Shown here: positions 8,274-18,532 of the stretch, in pieces
Numbering within the stretch: position 1 is the first letter of the stretch
Layout: the number at the start of each line of letters is the position of its first letter
Assembly (NCBI RefSeq): GCF_001895025.1
Contig: NZ_BCXI01000028.1
Location: forward strand, 62,001 to 126,000
DNA: 64,000 bases
Origin: Rhodococcus zopfii NBRC 100606 = JCM 9919
GTDB taxonomy: Bacteria > Actinomycetota > Actinomycetes > Mycobacteriales > Mycobacteriaceae
Direction of reading: 5' to 3'
The notes under the pieces: model-generated
The model's input: only the letters and a program-made list of their open reading frames with translations
Told to the model about the DNA's origin: nothing
Database searches by the model: none
Translations under genes and position numbers: made by a program

Positions 8274-11200
8274 GTGACCGAGAAATCTGCAGCGACCGAG
8301 AATTCCGCAGCGACCGGCGGATACCCGCGCGTCGACTTCGGCGTCACCAAGGACTCGGGTGTCGACTTCCCCGACCTCGAGCAGCGTGTGCTGGCCCGCT
8401 GGGCGGAGGACGACACGTTCCGCGCGTCACTCGCGCACCGCGAAGGCGCCGACGAGTTCGTGTTCTACGACGGCCCGCCGTTCGCGAACGGTCTGCCGCA
8501 CTACGGGCACCTGCTCACCGGCTACGTCAAGGACCTGGTGCCGCGGTTCCAGACGATGCGCGGCAAGAAGGTCGACCGCCGCTTCGGCTGGGACTGTCAC
8601 GGACTGCCCGCCGAGCTCGAGGCCGAGAAGCAGCTCGGGATCAAGGACAAGTCCGAGATCGACACGATGGGTCTGGCCGAGTTCAACGCGTACTGCAAGC
8701 AGTCGGTGCTGCGGTACACGGGGGAGTGGCGCGACTACGTCACCCGCCAGGCGCGCTGGGTCGATTTCGACAACGACTACAAGACCCTCGACCTGGACTT
8801 CATGGAGTCCGTCATGTGGGCCTTCAAGTCCCTGTACGACAAGGGCCTGATCTACCAGGGATTCCGGGTTCTGCCGTACTCCTGGTACGAGCAGACGCCG
8901 CTGTCCAACCAGGAGACCCGGCTCGACGACGCCTACAAGATGCGTCAGGACCCGGCCGTCACCGTCGACATGGTGCTGCGCGCGCCCGGCACCGAACTCG
9001 ACGGCGCCAACGCCCTGATCTGGACCACCACGCCGTGGACGCTGCCGTCGAACCTCGCGATCGCCGTGCATCCGGAGATCACGTACGTCGCGGTGCGTGT
9101 CGACGGCGACGGTGAGCAGAAGACGTACCTGCTCGCGAAGGACCGGCTCGGCCACTACACCCGCGAGCTGGGCGACGAGCCGGAGGTGCTCGCCGAGTAC
9201 ACCGGCGCCGACCTGGTCGGCCTCGCCTACGAACCGCCGTTCGACTTCTTCACCGGCCGCGACAACGCGCACCAGGTGATCGCCGCCGACTACGTCACCA
9301 CCGAATCCGGCACCGGTATCGTGCACCTGGCTCCCGCCTTCGGTGAGGAGGACATGGAGTACTGCCAGCGCAACGGCATCGAACTGGTGCAGCCGCTGGA
9401 TCCGGGCGGAAGATTCACCGCGATGGTGCCGCCGTACGAGGGCCTGCAGGTCTTCGACGCGAACCCGGTGATCATCAAGGACCTCAAGGCAGCCGGCAAG
9501 CTGCTGCGGCACGAGACGATCGAGCACTCCTACCCGCACTCGTGGCGTTCCGGCCAGCCGCTGATCTACATGGCGGTGCCGTCGTGGTTCGTGGCCGTCA
9601 CCCGATTCCGCGACCGGATGGTGGAGCTGAACCAGGAGATCACGTGGGTGCCCGAACACATCCGTGACGGCCAGTTCGGTAAGTGGCTCGAAGGTGCCCG
9701 CGACTGGAACATCAGCCGGAACCGCTACTGGGGCAGCCCCATCCCGGTGTGGGTGTCGGACGACCCCGCCTACCCGCGCCTCGACGTGTACGGCTCGCTC
9801 GACCAACTCGCGGCGGACTTCGGGGTGCGCCCGGACGATCTGCACCGGCCGATGATCGACCAGCTCACGCGACCGAACCCGGACGACCCGACGGGCCGTT
9901 CGACGATGCGGCGTGTGCCCGAGGTGCTCGACTGCTGGTTCGAGTCGGGGTCGATGCCGTTCGCTCAGGTGCACTACCCGTTCGAGAACCAGGATTGGTT
10001 CGAGACGCACTACCCGGGCGATTTCATCGTCGAGTACAACGGGCAGACACGCGGATGGTTCTACACGCTGCATGTGCTCGCGACCGCGCTGTTCGACCGG
10101 CCCGCCTTCAAATGCGTTGCCGCGCACGGCATCGTGCTGGGTGACGACGGCCTGAAGATGAGCAAGTCCAAGGGCAACTACCCGGACGTCAACGAGGTGT
10201 TCGCGCGCGACGGCTCCGACGCGATGCGGTGGTTCCTCATGTCCTCACCCATCCTGCGCGGCGGTAACCTCGTCGTCACCGAGCAGGGCATCCGCGAGGG
10301 CGTGCGGCAGGCGCTGCTGCCGCTGTGGAACGCGTGGAGCTTCCTGCAGCTGTACGCGTCGAAGCCCGGCACGTGGCGCACCGATTCGCCGCACGTGCTC
10401 GACCGCTACATCCTCGCCAAGCTCGCCGAGACCCGCGACGTGATCACCGAGGCACTCGAGGTGGTCGACATCGCTCGTGCGTGCGACGAATTGCGCACGT
10501 TCTGCGACGCCCTGACCAACTGGTACGTGCGCCGCTCCCGGAACCGGTTCTGGGACGAGGACACCGACGCGATCGACACCCTGCACACCGTCCTCGAAGT
10601 CGTCACGCGCCTCGCGGCGCCGCTGCTGCCGATGGCGACCGAGGTGATCTGGCGCGGCCTGACCGGTGGCCGCTCCGTCCATCTCGAGGACTGGCCCGAG
10701 GCCGGCGACATCCCCGCCGACGCCGAGCTCGTCGCGGCGATGGACGAGGTGCGGGCGGTGTGCTCGACCGTGCTGTCGCTGCGCAAGGCTCAGCACCTGC
10801 GGGTGCGTCTGCCGCTGCCGGGCGTCACCGTCGCGACACCCGGCTCGGCGAGCCTCGAGCCGTTCGTCGAGCTGATCGGCGACGAGGTCAACGTCAAGCA
10901 CGTCGAGCTCACCGACGATGTCGAGGCGCACGGCCGATTCGAGGTCGTGGTCAACGCACGCGCAGCGGGTCCGCGCCTCGGCAAGGACGTGCAGAAGGTC
11001 ATCAAGGCCGTGAAGTCCGGCGACTGGACCGAATCCGCCGACGGCACCGTGACCGCCGCCGGGATCGCGCTGCTGCCCGAGGAGTACACGAGCCGGCTCG
11101 TCGCCGCCGAACCCGAGTCGACCACCGCCCTGCCCGGTGGCAGCGGCCTGGTCGTACTCGATTCGACGGTCACCGAAGAGCTCGAGGCGGAGGGCTGGGC

Positions 11201-11429
11201 GAAGGACCGTGTCCGCGAACTGCAGGACGCTCGCCGCAACCTCGGACTCGAGGTGTCCGACCGCATCTCGGTGGTGTTCGAGGTGCCCGCCGATCGTGCC
11301 GAGTGGGCGGCCCGTCACCGCGACCTGATCGCCGGAGAGGTCCTCGCGACGACCTTCGAGCTGGGTGTCGCGGGTGACGCGGCCGTCGATCTCGGGGAAG
11401 GCGTTCGCGCCGCGATCACCAAGGCCTGA
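8274..11429 (+). CDS. ileS: Isoleucyl-tRNA synthetase
   Basis: 1051-residue class Ia aminoacyl-tRNA synthetase. HYGH (residues 76-79, in [13 protein letters not shown]) and KMSKS (about 627-631) form the ATP-binding signatures. The CP1 editing domain lies between them, with TWTT-like [15 protein letters not shown] and [15 protein letters not shown]. An anticodon-binding domain and a long C-terminal extension follow. Length and motif style are those of the eukaryote-like IleS type found in Mycobacterium. GTG 8274 is chosen because GGAGGAG is spaced 7 bases ahead and the upstream frame is T-box leader. A strong hairpin terminator follows the stop. Confidence 0.97.
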   Translation: MTEKSAATENSAATGGYPRVDFGVTKDSGVDFPDLEQRVLARWAEDDTFRASLAHREGADEFVFYDGPPFANGLPHYGHLLTGYVKDLVPRFQTMRGKKVDRRFGWDCHGLPAELEAEKQLGIKDKSEIDTMGLAEFNAYCKQSVLRYTGEWRDYVTRQARWVDFDNDYKTLDLDFMESVMWAFKSLYDKGLIYQGFRVLPYSWYEQTPLSNQETRLDDAYKMRQDPAVTVDMVLRAPGTELDGANALIWTTTPWTLPSNLAIAVHPEITYVAVRVDGDGEQKTYLLAKDRLGHYTRELGDEPEVLAEYTGADLVGLAYEPPFDFFTGRDNAHQVIAADYVTTESGTGIVHLAPAFGEEDMEYCQRNGIELVQPLDPGGRFTAMVPPYEGLQVFDANPVIIKDLKAAGKLLRHETIEHSYPHSWRSGQPLIYMAVPSWFVAVTRFRDRMVELNQEITWVPEHIRDGQFGKWLEGARDWNISRNRYWGSPIPVWVSDDPAYPRLDVYGSLDQLAADFGVRPDDLHRPMIDQLTRPNPDDPTGRSTMRRVPEVLDCWFESGSMPFAQVHYPFENQDWFETHYPGDFIVEYNGQTRGWFYTLHVLATALFDRPAFKCVAAHGIVLGDDGLKMSKSKGNYPDVNEVFARDGSDAMRWFLMSSPILRGGNLVVTEQGIREGVRQALLPLWNAWSFLQLYASKPGTWRTDSPHVLDRYILAKLAETRDVITEALEVVDIARACDELRTFCDALTNWYVRRSRNRFWDEDTDAIDTLHTVLEVVTRLAAPLLPMATEVIWRGLTGGRSVHLEDWPEAGDIPADAELVAAMDEVRAVCSTVLSLRKAQHLRVRLPLPGVTVATPGSASLEPFVELIGDEVNVKHVELTDDVEAHGRFEVVVNARAAGPRLGKDVQKVIKAVKSGDWTESADGTVTAAGIALLPEEYTSRLVAAEPESTTALPGGSGLVVLDSTVTEELEAEGWAKDRVRELQDARRNLGLEVSDRISVVFEVPADRAEWAARHRDLIAGEVLATTFELGVAGDAAVDLGEGVRAAITKA

Positions 11430-11438
11430 CCCCCGCCC

Positions 11439-11478
11439 GTGCGCGGTTCCGGTAGCACCCGCTACCGGAACCGCGCAC
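11439..11478 (+). terminator. Hairpin terminator after ileS
   Basis: A perfect 18-bp stem (GTGCGCGGTTCCGGTAGC at 11439-11456 and its complement at 11461-11478) with a 4-base ACCC loop. There is no U-run, as is common for actinobacterial hairpin terminators. Confidence 0.8.
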
Positions 11479-11512
11479 GAGGTCGGTCGGTGCCTCGAAC
11501 TACCCTGAACCG

Positions 11513-12850
11513 GTGCCCGTCACAGTGAACCGGCGTTGGGTGCTGCACCTGGACCTCGACGCGTTCTTCGCGTCCGCCGAGCAGTTGACCCGGCCGACCC
11601 TGCGGGGTCGGCCGGTGCTCGTCGGTGGGCTCGGGGCGCGCGGCGTGGTGGCAGGCGCCAGTTACGAGGCCCGTGTGTACGGGGCTCGATCGGCGATGCC
11701 GATGAGCCGGGCCCGCAGGCTCGTGGGGCCGTCCGCGGTGGTCCTGCCCCCGCGCGGCATCGTGTATCGGGAGCTCAGCGACGCGGTGTTCGAAACCTTG
11801 CGGTCCCACGTGCCGATCCTCGAAACATTGTCGATGGACGAGGCGTTCGCCGAGCCCGCCGAGCTCGCCGGCGCGAGCGTTGCCGCGGTCGAACACTTCT
11901 GTGCGCGGTTGCGGAGGACGGTGCTCGACCGCACCGGGCTGGTGGCGTCGATCGGCGCGGGATCGGGCAAACAGATCGCCAAGATCGGTTCGGGCCTCGC
12001 GAAACCCGACGGCATGTTCGTCGTGCGGCCCGACGAGGAGCGCGCCCTCCTGCACGGCCTGCCGGTACGGAAGCTGTGGGGAATCGGACCGGTCGCCGAG
12101 GACAGGCTGCGGCGGCTCGGCATCGATACCATCGGCGACCTCGCCGCCCTGCCGGTGGCCGAGGCCGCGTCCATTCTCGGTACCACCGTCGGGCCCGGTC
12201 TGCACCGGTTGGCGAACGGAATCGACGACCGCCCGGTCGCCGAACGCGCCGAAGCGAAACAGGTCAGCGCCGAAACCACGTTCGCGACCGACATCGTCAC
12301 GATGAGCGACCTGCGACGAGCGGTCGCCGGCAGCGTGGTCGCCGCGCATTCCCGGTTGCGGAAGGACGGGCGTGCCGCCCGCACCGTCGTCCTCAAACTG
12401 CGCAAGACGGACATGAGCATTCTCACGCGGTCATCGACGCTGCCGTACGCCACCGAGGACCTGCCGACCCTGACCGGCGCGGCGCAACGCCTCGCCCTCG
12501 ACCCCCTCGAGATCGGGCCCATCAGATTGGTCGGAGTCGGATTCGCCGGCCTGTCGACGATCCGGCAGGACTCGCTGTTCCCGGAACTGGACCGATCGGC
12601 CGATCATGACGACGAGGACGAGCCCGGGCCGCGACCGGTACTGCAGCGCGCCGGGGAACCGCGGTCGCGGTGGCATCCCGGCACCGACGTGAGCCACCCC
12701 GAGTTCGGGCACGGCTGGATACAGGGCGCCGGGCACGGGCGGGTGACGGTGCGATTCGAGACCCGCACCACGGGCCCCGGACCGGCCCGGACCCTCGACG
12801 AGGACGACCCGTCCCTCGTCGTCGCCGACCCGCTCTCCAGCCTCGGCTGA
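11513..12850 (+). CDS. dinB: Y-family DNA polymerase IV (DinB)
   Basis: 445 residues. The palm motifs [10 protein letters not shown] (residues 11-20) and TLSMDEAF (about 105-112) supply the catalytic acidic residues of a Y-family lesion-bypass polymerase. The helix-hairpin-helix region [18 protein letters not shown] and the little-finger domain follow. The C-terminal 100 residues are an extension ([19 protein letters not shown]) seen in actinobacterial DinB/DinX proteins rather than a beta-clamp peptide that I can identify. It follows ileS as in Mycobacterium tuberculosis. The start is GTG 11513. Confidence 0.93.
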   Translation: MPVTVNRRWVLHLDLDAFFASAEQLTRPTLRGRPVLVGGLGARGVVAGASYEARVYGARSAMPMSRARRLVGPSAVVLPPRGIVYRELSDAVFETLRSHVPILETLSMDEAFAEPAELAGASVAAVEHFCARLRRTVLDRTGLVASIGAGSGKQIAKIGSGLAKPDGMFVVRPDEERALLHGLPVRKLWGIGPVAEDRLRRLGIDTIGDLAALPVAEAASILGTTVGPGLHRLANGIDDRPVAERAEAKQVSAETTFATDIVTMSDLRRAVAGSVVAAHSRLRKDGRAARTVVLKLRKTDMSILTRSSTLPYATEDLPTLTGAAQRLALDPLEIGPIRLVGVGFAGLSTIRQDSLFPELDRSADHDDEDEPGPRPVLQRAGEPRSRWHPGTDVSHPEFGHGWIQGAGHGRVTVRFETRTTGPGPARTLDEDDPSLVVADPLSSLG

Positions 12851-12985
12851 AGATCTCCCGGCTCTCATCGAGTTCTTATCGCCGCCGGGTACGCTTGCGT
12901 CCGATCCGCTGTCCCGGTGGAGCATCCGCTGCTGGATGACCCGAGCACGACCACGTGCACGATCGAGAACGAGAAGGACGACAAG

Positions 12986-13480
12986 TTGAAGCTTCGCAAG
13001 ATCACCGTCGCCACGGTGGCACTGGCTGCCGCCCTCACGATGTCCGCCTGCAGCTCGGACGAAGGTGACAGCACGACCACGACCGCGAAGACCACCACGG
13101 CGACGACCACCACCACCGAGGCCGCCGCGTACCCGCCGGTGCCGACGGTGGAGGACCTCAACGCCATGCTCGCGGAGGCATTCGACGAGACCGTTCCCGC
13201 CGACCAGAAGACGAACCTGGTCGAGGGCGCCGCCGCCGATCCGGCCCTGATCGACCAGGTCGCGGCCGCCGCCAAGCAGGCCGGAGCCCAGGTCACCGTC
13301 CTCGATGTCAACGACAACGAGAACGGCACCGCCACCGCCGGCATCGAGACCAAGATCGGCGATCAGGTCGCCACCGGCACCGTCGACTTCGTTGCCGAGG
13401 ACGGCGTGTGGAAGCTCTCGAAGAACAGCGCGTGCGGCATCGTCGCCATGGCGTCGCTGCAGTCGCCTGCCTGCGCCTGA
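12986..13480 (+). CDS. Mtb12-family lipoprotein
   Basis: 164 residues. A basic n-region and hydrophobic core (KLRKITVATVALAAALTM) lead to the lipobox MSAC-SS with Cys about residue 20. A Thr-rich linker (TTTTAKTTTATTTTTE) and a folded domain of about 110 residues follow. That domain shares the pattern of mycobacterial low-molecular-weight antigen Mtb12: PTVEDLNAML, a QKTNLVEG motif and a near-terminal VWKLSKNSA. It should be secreted and lipid-anchored; its function is unknown. TTG 12986 is chosen because AGAAGGA precedes it at good spacing and the signal peptide starts there. Confidence 0.75.
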   Translation: MKLRKITVATVALAAALTMSACSSDEGDSTTTTAKTTTATTTTTEAAAYPPVPTVEDLNAMLAEAFDETVPADQKTNLVEGAAADPALIDQVAAAAKQAGAQVTVLDVNDNENGTATAGIETKIGDQVATGTVDFVAEDGVWKLSKNSACGIVAMASLQSPACA

Positions 13481-13509
13481 TCTTCCGAGCGCCTGATCTT
13501 CCGGACACA

Positions 13510-13545
13510 GCGAGGGCCGGAGCGGACATCCGCTCCGGCCCTCGC
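13510..13545. terminator. Bidirectional hairpin terminator between convergent lipoprotein genes
   Basis: GCGAGGGCCGGAGCGG (13510-13525) pairs perfectly with 13530-13545 around an ACAT loop. It lies between two converging genes, so it can serve both. Confidence 0.75.
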
Positions 13546-13574
13546 CGGGTTCGCGTCGGGGACGCCCGCGCAGG

Positions 13575-14528
13575 TCAGGGTTGACGAGCCTGCCAGTGCA
13601 CCCGGTCCTGGAGGGACTGGGCGAGCTCGGTGGTCCCCTCGGGGTCGCTGTACGCCTGGTCCCCGGTGAGGGTGAGTTCGCCGTCCACCGGGAGCGGTTG
13701 CGCCGGATCGATCGTGAGGATTCCGTCGCCGGCCATCGTGAACGAATCGATGTTCAGATGGCCGGCTCCGTTGGGCAGCTCCCAGGCCGAGTCCTGCGGT
13801 GTCTGCACGATGCTCACCCGGACGGTGAGACGATCGCCGTCCCGCGACACCAGCGTCGCGGTGCTCACCTGGTCGAGGGTGATACCGCTCATCACCTGCT
13901 GGTGGATCTCCCATACCGCACCGACACCGACAGGGGTGTCGGGGAACGACACCATCCGGTACACCGCCTGATAGAACGCCTGCTCGATCGCGGCGCGCGC
14001 GGCGTCGGGGGCGTTCGGTGCCGGACGTAGCCGCAGCGCGCTGACGGCGCCGTTCGGCCCGATCGTCAGGCCCGCACCGGACCCGGACGCCGACGCGAAC
14101 GCGGACATCAGGGACCCATCGGGGGAGGTCGCCTCGCCCAACGTCAGATCCACGATCGTGCTGGGATCCGCATCCGACACCGCCTGTGTGACCGTGGCAG
14201 TCAGCGGCAGTGTGACCTCCGGTGACGAGAAGTCCTGGCGGGGCTGATCACCGATCTGTTGGAAGACCTGGGAGCTGGTGGTCAGATCGATCTGCTGCAC
14301 CGTGTCCAGCGCCGGCGTCAGACGCATCACGTCGCGCGGCTCGGCACCCGGGTCGAGCACCGTAGTGGTCACCGCCGATACCGGCACGGTGACCTCGGTG
14401 GATGTGGGACCGACAACGGTCGCCGCCCCGTCCGGGGAACCGCTGCATCCGGCAACAACGGCGGTCAAGGACAGGACGGCAGCGAGAGCGCGGGGTCTCG
14501 TGGGGGCGAATCTGGACAGCACTGGCAC
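13575..14528 (-). CDS. Uncharacterised secreted lipoprotein
   Basis: 317 residues with a signal sequence ([18 protein letters not shown]) and a lipobox VAGC-SGS, Cys about residue 28. The mature part is rich in beta-type Thr/Val/Asp sequence, with [41 protein letters not shown] and [14 protein letters not shown]. No catalytic motif is visible and I do not recognise the family with certainty; it resembles the uncharacterised actinobacterial lipoproteins that carry a duplicated beta-sandwich. It is divergent from lspA, whose product would process its signal peptide, with 66 bp between the starts. GTG 14528 is the modelled start; GTG 14522 is also possible. Confidence 0.75.
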   Translation of the reverse strand: MPVLSRFAPTRPRALAAVLSLTAVVAGCSGSPDGAATVVGPTSTEVTVPVSAVTTTVLDPGAEPRDVMRLTPALDTVQQIDLTTSSQVFQQIGDQPRQDFSSPEVTLPLTATVTQAVSDADPSTIVDLTLGEATSPDGSLMSAFASASGSGAGLTIGPNGAVSALRLRPAPNAPDAARAAIEQAFYQAVYRMVSFPDTPVGVGAVWEIHQQVMSGITLDQVSTATLVSRDGDRLTVRVSIVQTPQDSAWELPNGAGHLNIDSFTMAGDGILTIDPAQPLPVDGELTLTGDQAYSDPEGTTELAQSLQDRVHWQARQP

Positions 14529-14594
14529 GCCCCCCAGGGTAGCGACGCCGGGTGGGGTGGCCGTCCACTCGGCGGGGTGGGGGATGATGGCACG

Positions 14595-15194
14595 GTGACC
14601 GACGACGCCGCCCGCGAAGATCCCAGCCTCGAACCACCGGAGCCGAACGCCGTGGCCGCACCGGCCGGACGACGGCTGATCGCGCTGCTGACGGTGGCCG
14701 TCGTGGTCTTCGCGCTCGACCTGATCACCAAGGTTTTCGCCGTTGCCAAAATCGATCCCCGGGATCCGATCTCGATCATCGGCGACACCGTCACCCTGAC
14801 GCTGGTGCGCAATCCCGGGGCCGCGTTCTCCATGGCGACCGGAATGACCTGGGTGTTGACGATCGTCGCGATCGCCGTGGTCATCGGCGTCATCAAGATC
14901 GGCCGCACGTTGCAGTCCGGATGGTGGGCACTGGGTCTGGGCCTCGTCCTCGGCGGCGCACTCGGTAACCTTGTCGATCGGATCTTCCGTTCACCCGGCC
15001 CCTTGCAGGGACACGTCGTCGACTTCGTGTCGGTCGGATGGTGGCCGGTGTTCAACGTCGCCGACTCGGCGATCGTGTGCGGAGCGATCCTGCTCGTGGC
15101 GCTCACCGTGTTCGGGATCGATCCGGACGGGTCGCGCGCGGGCAGAACGGACGACGAGGGCGCAGCCGAGGAAACGGAAAAGGGAGCACGCTAG
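14595..15194 (+). CDS. lspA: Lipoprotein signal peptidase (signal peptidase II)
   Basis: 199 residues with four transmembrane segments. The aspartic-protease residues are in GNLVDRIF (first Asp) and FNVADSAI (second Asp), with the supporting motif [11 protein letters not shown]. LspA cleaves the signal peptide of diacylated prolipoproteins such as the two encoded just upstream. The N-terminal 30 residues and the C-terminal tail ([14 protein letters not shown]) are extra cytoplasmic extensions. GTG 14595 is the first start after the divergent promoter region. The TAG stop overlaps the next GTG (TAGTG), coupling it to the pseudouridine synthase gene, as in Mycobacterium. Confidence 0.95.
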   Translation: MTDDAAREDPSLEPPEPNAVAAPAGRRLIALLTVAVVVFALDLITKVFAVAKIDPRDPISIIGDTVTLTLVRNPGAAFSMATGMTWVLTIVAIAVVIGVIKIGRTLQSGWWALGLGLVLGGALGNLVDRIFRSPGPLQGHVVDFVSVGWWPVFNVADSAIVCGAILLVALTVFGIDPDGSRAGRTDDEGAAEETEKGAR

Positions 15195-16120
15195 TGAGAG
15201 AAACCCGGGCGATGCCCGTACCGGACGGGCTCGACGGGATGAGGGTCGACGCGGGACTGGCCCGCCTGCTCGGACTGTCGCGGACCGCGGTCGCCGCGCT
15301 CGCCGAGGAAGGCGCAATCGTCGTCGACGGTTCGGCCGCAGGCAAGTCGGATCGCCTGTCCGCCGGATCGTGGCTCGAGGTGGAACTGCCGGAACCCCCG
15401 CGGCCGCTGACCATCGAAGCACAGCCCGTCGAGGGGATGGAGATCCTGTACGCCGACGACGACATCGTCGCCGTCGACAAGCCCGTCGGGGTCGCCGCGC
15501 ACGCCAGTGTCGGCTGGACCGGCCCGACCGTCGTCGGAGGCCTGGCCGCCGCCGGATTCCGGATCTCTACGTCCGGCGCCCACGAGCGACAGGGCATCGT
15601 CCACCGCCTCGACGTGGGCACCTCGGGTGTCATGGTGGTGGCTACCTCGGAACGCGCCTACACGGTGCTCAAGCGGGCCTTCAAGCAACGCACCATCGAC
15701 AAGCGGTACCACGCCCTCGTGCAGGGACACCCGGACCCGAGCAGCGGCACCATCGACGCGCCCATCGGCCGGCACCGCGGTAACGACTGGAAGTTCGCGG
15801 TCACCGCGGACGGCAAGCCCAGCATCACGCACTACGACACAGTCGAGGCGTTCCAGGCGGCGAGCCTGCTCGACATCCACCTCGAAACCGGGCGCACCCA
15901 CCAGATCCGGGTGCACTTCTCGGCACTGCGCCACCCCTGCTGCGGCGATCTGACCTACGGCGCCGACCCGCGTCTGGCTGCCCGTCTCGGATTGGAACGG
16001 CAATGGCTGCACGCCCGATCGCTCGGGTTTGCACACCCTACGCAGGGCCACTGGGTGGAGATCACCAGCAAGTACCCCGCAGACCTCCAGCATGCGCTCA
16101 GCGTGCTGCGCAGCGCCTGA
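15194..16120 (+). CDS. RluA/RluD family ribosomal RNA pseudouridine synthase
   Basis: 308 residues. An N-terminal S4 RNA-binding domain (about 15-75, [21 protein letters not shown]) is followed by the pseudouridine synthase domain. The catalytic Asp is in [15 protein letters not shown], with the second motif [10 protein letters not shown] and the third [14 protein letters not shown]. It is likely to isomerise uridines in the 23S rRNA helix 69 region like RluD, though substrate cannot be read from the sequence. It is coupled to lspA by the overlapping stop/start. Confidence 0.93.
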   Translation: MRETRAMPVPDGLDGMRVDAGLARLLGLSRTAVAALAEEGAIVVDGSAAGKSDRLSAGSWLEVELPEPPRPLTIEAQPVEGMEILYADDDIVAVDKPVGVAAHASVGWTGPTVVGGLAAAGFRISTSGAHERQGIVHRLDVGTSGVMVVATSERAYTVLKRAFKQRTIDKRYHALVQGHPDPSSGTIDAPIGRHRGNDWKFAVTADGKPSITHYDTVEAFQAASLLDIHLETGRTHQIRVHFSALRHPCCGDLTYGADPRLAARLGLERQWLHARSLGFAHPTQGHWVEITSKYPADLQHALSVLRSA

Positions 16121-16129
16121 GCGGTCGTC

Positions 16130-16789
16130 GTGATCCGTCGGGTGCTGCCGTGGGCGTCCGTGGCGATACTGGTCCTCGCTGTGCTGCTGGCGGGGGTCCT
16201 CCATCCGGTGCGGCCCGCGTCGGTTCGTTCGGACGCCCTCGGTCCGGACTCGGGTGAACTTGTCGCCGACTACCTGACCCGCGCCGCCGAGAGCCTCGAC
16301 GATCCGGTCGACCCGGACGCCCCGCGGTGGGCGCTCGTGTCGTTCACCGCTCCGCTCGACGTCGGTGCGGTCGCCGACCTCACTGCCGAGCTCGGCGCGG
16401 AGATGCGGGTCGCGCAGGTGCTGTTCCGGGTCCCGATCGACCGGGTCCAGACACCGCTGGTGACGGTCGCGGTGCCGCAGAATCCCGAAGCGCTGCGTCG
16501 CGCACCGGCGGTGGCGGTGGGACGGCTGCAGATCCCGGCGAGTGGGAACGATCGCGCGGCGCGGGTCGCGGCGGCGTCGGCGCATCGGCTCGCCGAAGGC
16601 TGCGCGTGTGTCGTCGGGCTCGTCGTGCGGGCCACAGGTGCGCAACTGCACACCCTCGAATCGGCCCCGGCCGTGCGGGCGGTGGAGGCACTACCCACCG
16701 ACGCGGTCGCGGGCAGGTTCGCGGTGTCGCCGCTGCTCCCCGAGCAGGTCGAGGTCGTGGCTCCCGGACCCGACGACGGTGAACCCTGA
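16130..16789 (+). CDS. Membrane-anchored hypothetical protein
   Basis: 219 residues with one N-terminal transmembrane anchor (about 7-24, PWASVAILVLAVLLAGVL) and an extracytoplasmic domain of alternating Ala/Val/Asp character. There are no known catalytic motifs; CACVVGLVVR near residue 165 holds the only cysteine pair. It starts 9 bases after the rluD-like gene, on the same strand, and is probably co-transcribed. I do not recognise the family. It looks like a lineage-specific protein of Rhodococcus-type bacteria. Confidence 0.65.
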   Translation: MIRRVLPWASVAILVLAVLLAGVLHPVRPASVRSDALGPDSGELVADYLTRAAESLDDPVDPDAPRWALVSFTAPLDVGAVADLTAELGAEMRVAQVLFRVPIDRVQTPLVTVAVPQNPEALRRAPAVAVGRLQIPASGNDRAARVAAASAHRLAEGCACVVGLVVRATGAQLHTLESAPAVRAVEALPTDAVAGRFAVSPLLPEQVEVVAPGPDDGEP

Positions 16790-16853
16790 GCCGCGGCACA
16801 CTGGAGACAGGCCCCGCCACGCCGGCGGGCTCGTCTCCGCCAGGAGGTCCGTG

Positions 16854-17198
16854 ATGGACAACGACCGGCCGTTCGGATTCGACCCCGACGACATCGACCG
16901 CGTGATCCGCGAGGCAGGTGAACAGTTCCGGCAGTTGCAGGATCAGTTCGTCAAATTCCTCGGCCAACCGAGTGGCTCGGCACCGCGTCGTGCCCCCGAA
17001 CCCCAAACGACCGGCAGCGCCGGTGACGGCGTGTGGGCGGTCTACTCGGTCGATGCCGACGGTCTCGCCCGGGTCGAGCAGGTGTATCGCACCGAACTCG
17101 ACGCGCTGCGCGCGCACAAGAACAACACGGATCCGACCCGGTCCGTGCGCTTCCTGCCCTACGGCGTGAGCGTCGGCGTACTCGACGACAGTGGCTAG
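16854..17198 (+). CDS. Small soluble hypothetical protein
   Basis: 114 residues, acidic, without membrane segments. The N-terminal half has an amphipathic helix (DDIDRVIREAGEQFRQLQDQF). The C-terminal half reads like a small alpha/beta domain (VWAVYSVDADGLARVEQVY, then RTELDALRAHKNNTDPTRSVRFLPYGVSVGVLDD). ATG 16854 is chosen because AGGAGG (16842-16847) lies 6 bases ahead; GTG 16851 is one codon earlier. A hairpin terminator follows. No function can be assigned. Confidence 0.7.
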   Translation: MDNDRPFGFDPDDIDRVIREAGEQFRQLQDQFVKFLGQPSGSAPRRAPEPQTTGSAGDGVWAVYSVDADGLARVEQVYRTELDALRAHKNNTDPTRSVRFLPYGVSVGVLDDSG

Positions 17199-17231
17199 CT
17201 GTCCGCGCGGAGCGCCGTAGCCGCCGAGCCA

Positions 17232-17271
17232 GCAGACAGCCGCGCGCGGCCGGCAGCGTGCGGCTGTCTGC
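17232..17271 (+). terminator. Hairpin terminator upstream of rarD
   Basis: GCAGACAGCCGC (17232-17243) pairs perfectly with 17260-17271 around a 16-base GC-rich loop. It lies between the small hypothetical gene and rarD. Confidence 0.6.
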
Positions 17272-17336
17272 CGCGACGGCGGGAACGCTGGCAGGTGGTC
17301 CCGGCCGGTACCGTCGCGGAGGAATAGGGTTGGCGG

Positions 17337-18263
17337 GTGAGCGTCGTCGACCGTACTTCCAACAACATCGGAGTCCTGTGCGGGATCGGCGCCTACCTGG
17401 CCTGGGGTATGTTCCCGGCGTTCTTCGGGCTCCTGGCACCGGCCGGGGCGATCGAGATCCTCGCGCACCGGGTGTTGTGGACGTTGCTGCTCATGCTGCT
17501 GTTGCTCGCGGTACTGGGCAAGCTCGGCACCTTGCGCGGGTTGGGTCTTCGGACGTGGGCGCTGGTCGCGACGGCGTCGGCGGCGATCGCCGTGAACTGG
17601 GGAACCTACATCTACGGCGTGATGTCCGGCCGTGTCGTGGAAACCGCGCTCGGTTACTTCATCAACCCGTTGGTCAGTGTGCTGTTCGGTGTGCTGTTCT
17701 TTCGGGAGCGGTTGTGCCGAGCGCAAATAGCGGCGCTGCTGCTCGCCACGATTGCGGTCGTCGTCATCACTGTCGACTACGGACGACCGCCGATCATCGC
17801 GCTGACACTGGCATTGTCGTTCGCGTTGTACGGCGTGATCAAGAAGATCGTGCCCCTCGATCCGCGCACTTCCCTCACCGGGGAAGGGGTGGTCGCGGTG
17901 CCGTTCGCGCTCGGCTATCTGCTGTTCCTCGCGGGGACGGGTACCGGCACCTTTCTCGGCGAGGGCCCTGGCCACGCGTTTCTGCTCGTCTCGGCCGGTC
18001 TCGTCACCGCAGTTCCGTTGTTGCTGTTCGGGGCGGCGGCGCAGCGGGTGCCGCTCGCAACGCTGGGAATGCTGCAGTATCTGACGCCGAGCCTGCAGAT
18101 GGCGTGGGGTGTGCTGGTTCTGCACGAAGCCATGCCCGCGTCGCGATGGATCGGGTTCTCGCTCATCTGGTTGGCGCTGGTGATCTACAGCGCGGACGCG
18201 CTGAGGCGTGCTCGTCGCGCGCCCCGCCGCGTGATCGTCGACGACGTAGACGTCGACCGCTGA
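17337..18263 (+). CDS. rarD: EamA-family transporter RarD
   Basis: 308 residues, about ten transmembrane segments arranged as two EamA repeats. RarD-specific signatures are visible: GAYLAWGMFPAFFGLL, EILAHRVLWTLLL, NWGTYIYGV and ALGYFINPLVSVLFGVLFF. The second half holds VIKKIVPLDPRTSLTGE and PLLLFGAAAQRVPLATLGMLQYLTPSLQM. Family members are drug/metabolite exporters, and RarD was linked to chloramphenicol sensitivity in other bacteria; the true substrate here is unknown. GTG 17337 follows GGAGGAA at 12 bases and a TAGGGT -10-like box at 7 bases, so a leaderless start is also possible. Confidence 0.9.
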   Translation: MSVVDRTSNNIGVLCGIGAYLAWGMFPAFFGLLAPAGAIEILAHRVLWTLLLMLLLLAVLGKLGTLRGLGLRTWALVATASAAIAVNWGTYIYGVMSGRVVETALGYFINPLVSVLFGVLFFRERLCRAQIAALLLATIAVVVITVDYGRPPIIALTLALSFALYGVIKKIVPLDPRTSLTGEGVVAVPFALGYLLFLAGTGTGTFLGEGPGHAFLLVSAGLVTAVPLLLFGAAAQRVPLATLGMLQYLTPSLQMAWGVLVLHEAMPASRWIGFSLIWLALVIYSADALRRARRAPRRVIVDDVDVDR

Positions 18264-18289
18264 AGCACGGACCGTCCGGTTCGGCACAG

Positions 18290-18532
18290 TCAGTGTGTCG
18301 AATCCGGCCATCCCGGATAGGACGGCAGGGTCGGGTACGGGTGGTGAGTGTTTCGCTGATGCGTGCGGGTCTGGTTATGCGGTCGGTATCCGCATTCCGC
18401 GCTCGCCTGATCTGCGTTGCATCCCGAGTCGGCGAGTGTCGCGGCGAGAAGCGCGATCACGCGTTTGCGGGTGGGTCCTGGTGATGGCTTCGCTGCGGCA
18501 AGGTGCCCAGTCGCCGGAGTCTGATCGCTCAT
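18290..18532 (-). CDS. Small membrane/secreted hypothetical protein with YPTLPxxPGWP tail
   Basis: 80 residues. A basic stretch (PTRKR) and a short hydrophobic segment (VIALLAATLA) are followed by SGC, so it may be a poorly conserved lipoprotein or a signal-anchored protein. The end, PYPTLPSYPGWPDSTH, nearly repeats the end of the gene just upstream (PYPTLPPFPGWPTSPS). The ATG overlaps that gene's TGA (ATGA), a sign of real translational coupling. The family is not recognised. It may be the surviving member of a duplicated small-protein pair. Confidence 0.5.
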   Translation of the reverse strand: MSDQTPATGHLAAAKPSPGPTRKRVIALLAATLADSGCNADQASAECGYRPHNQTRTHQRNTHHPYPTLPSYPGWPDSTH

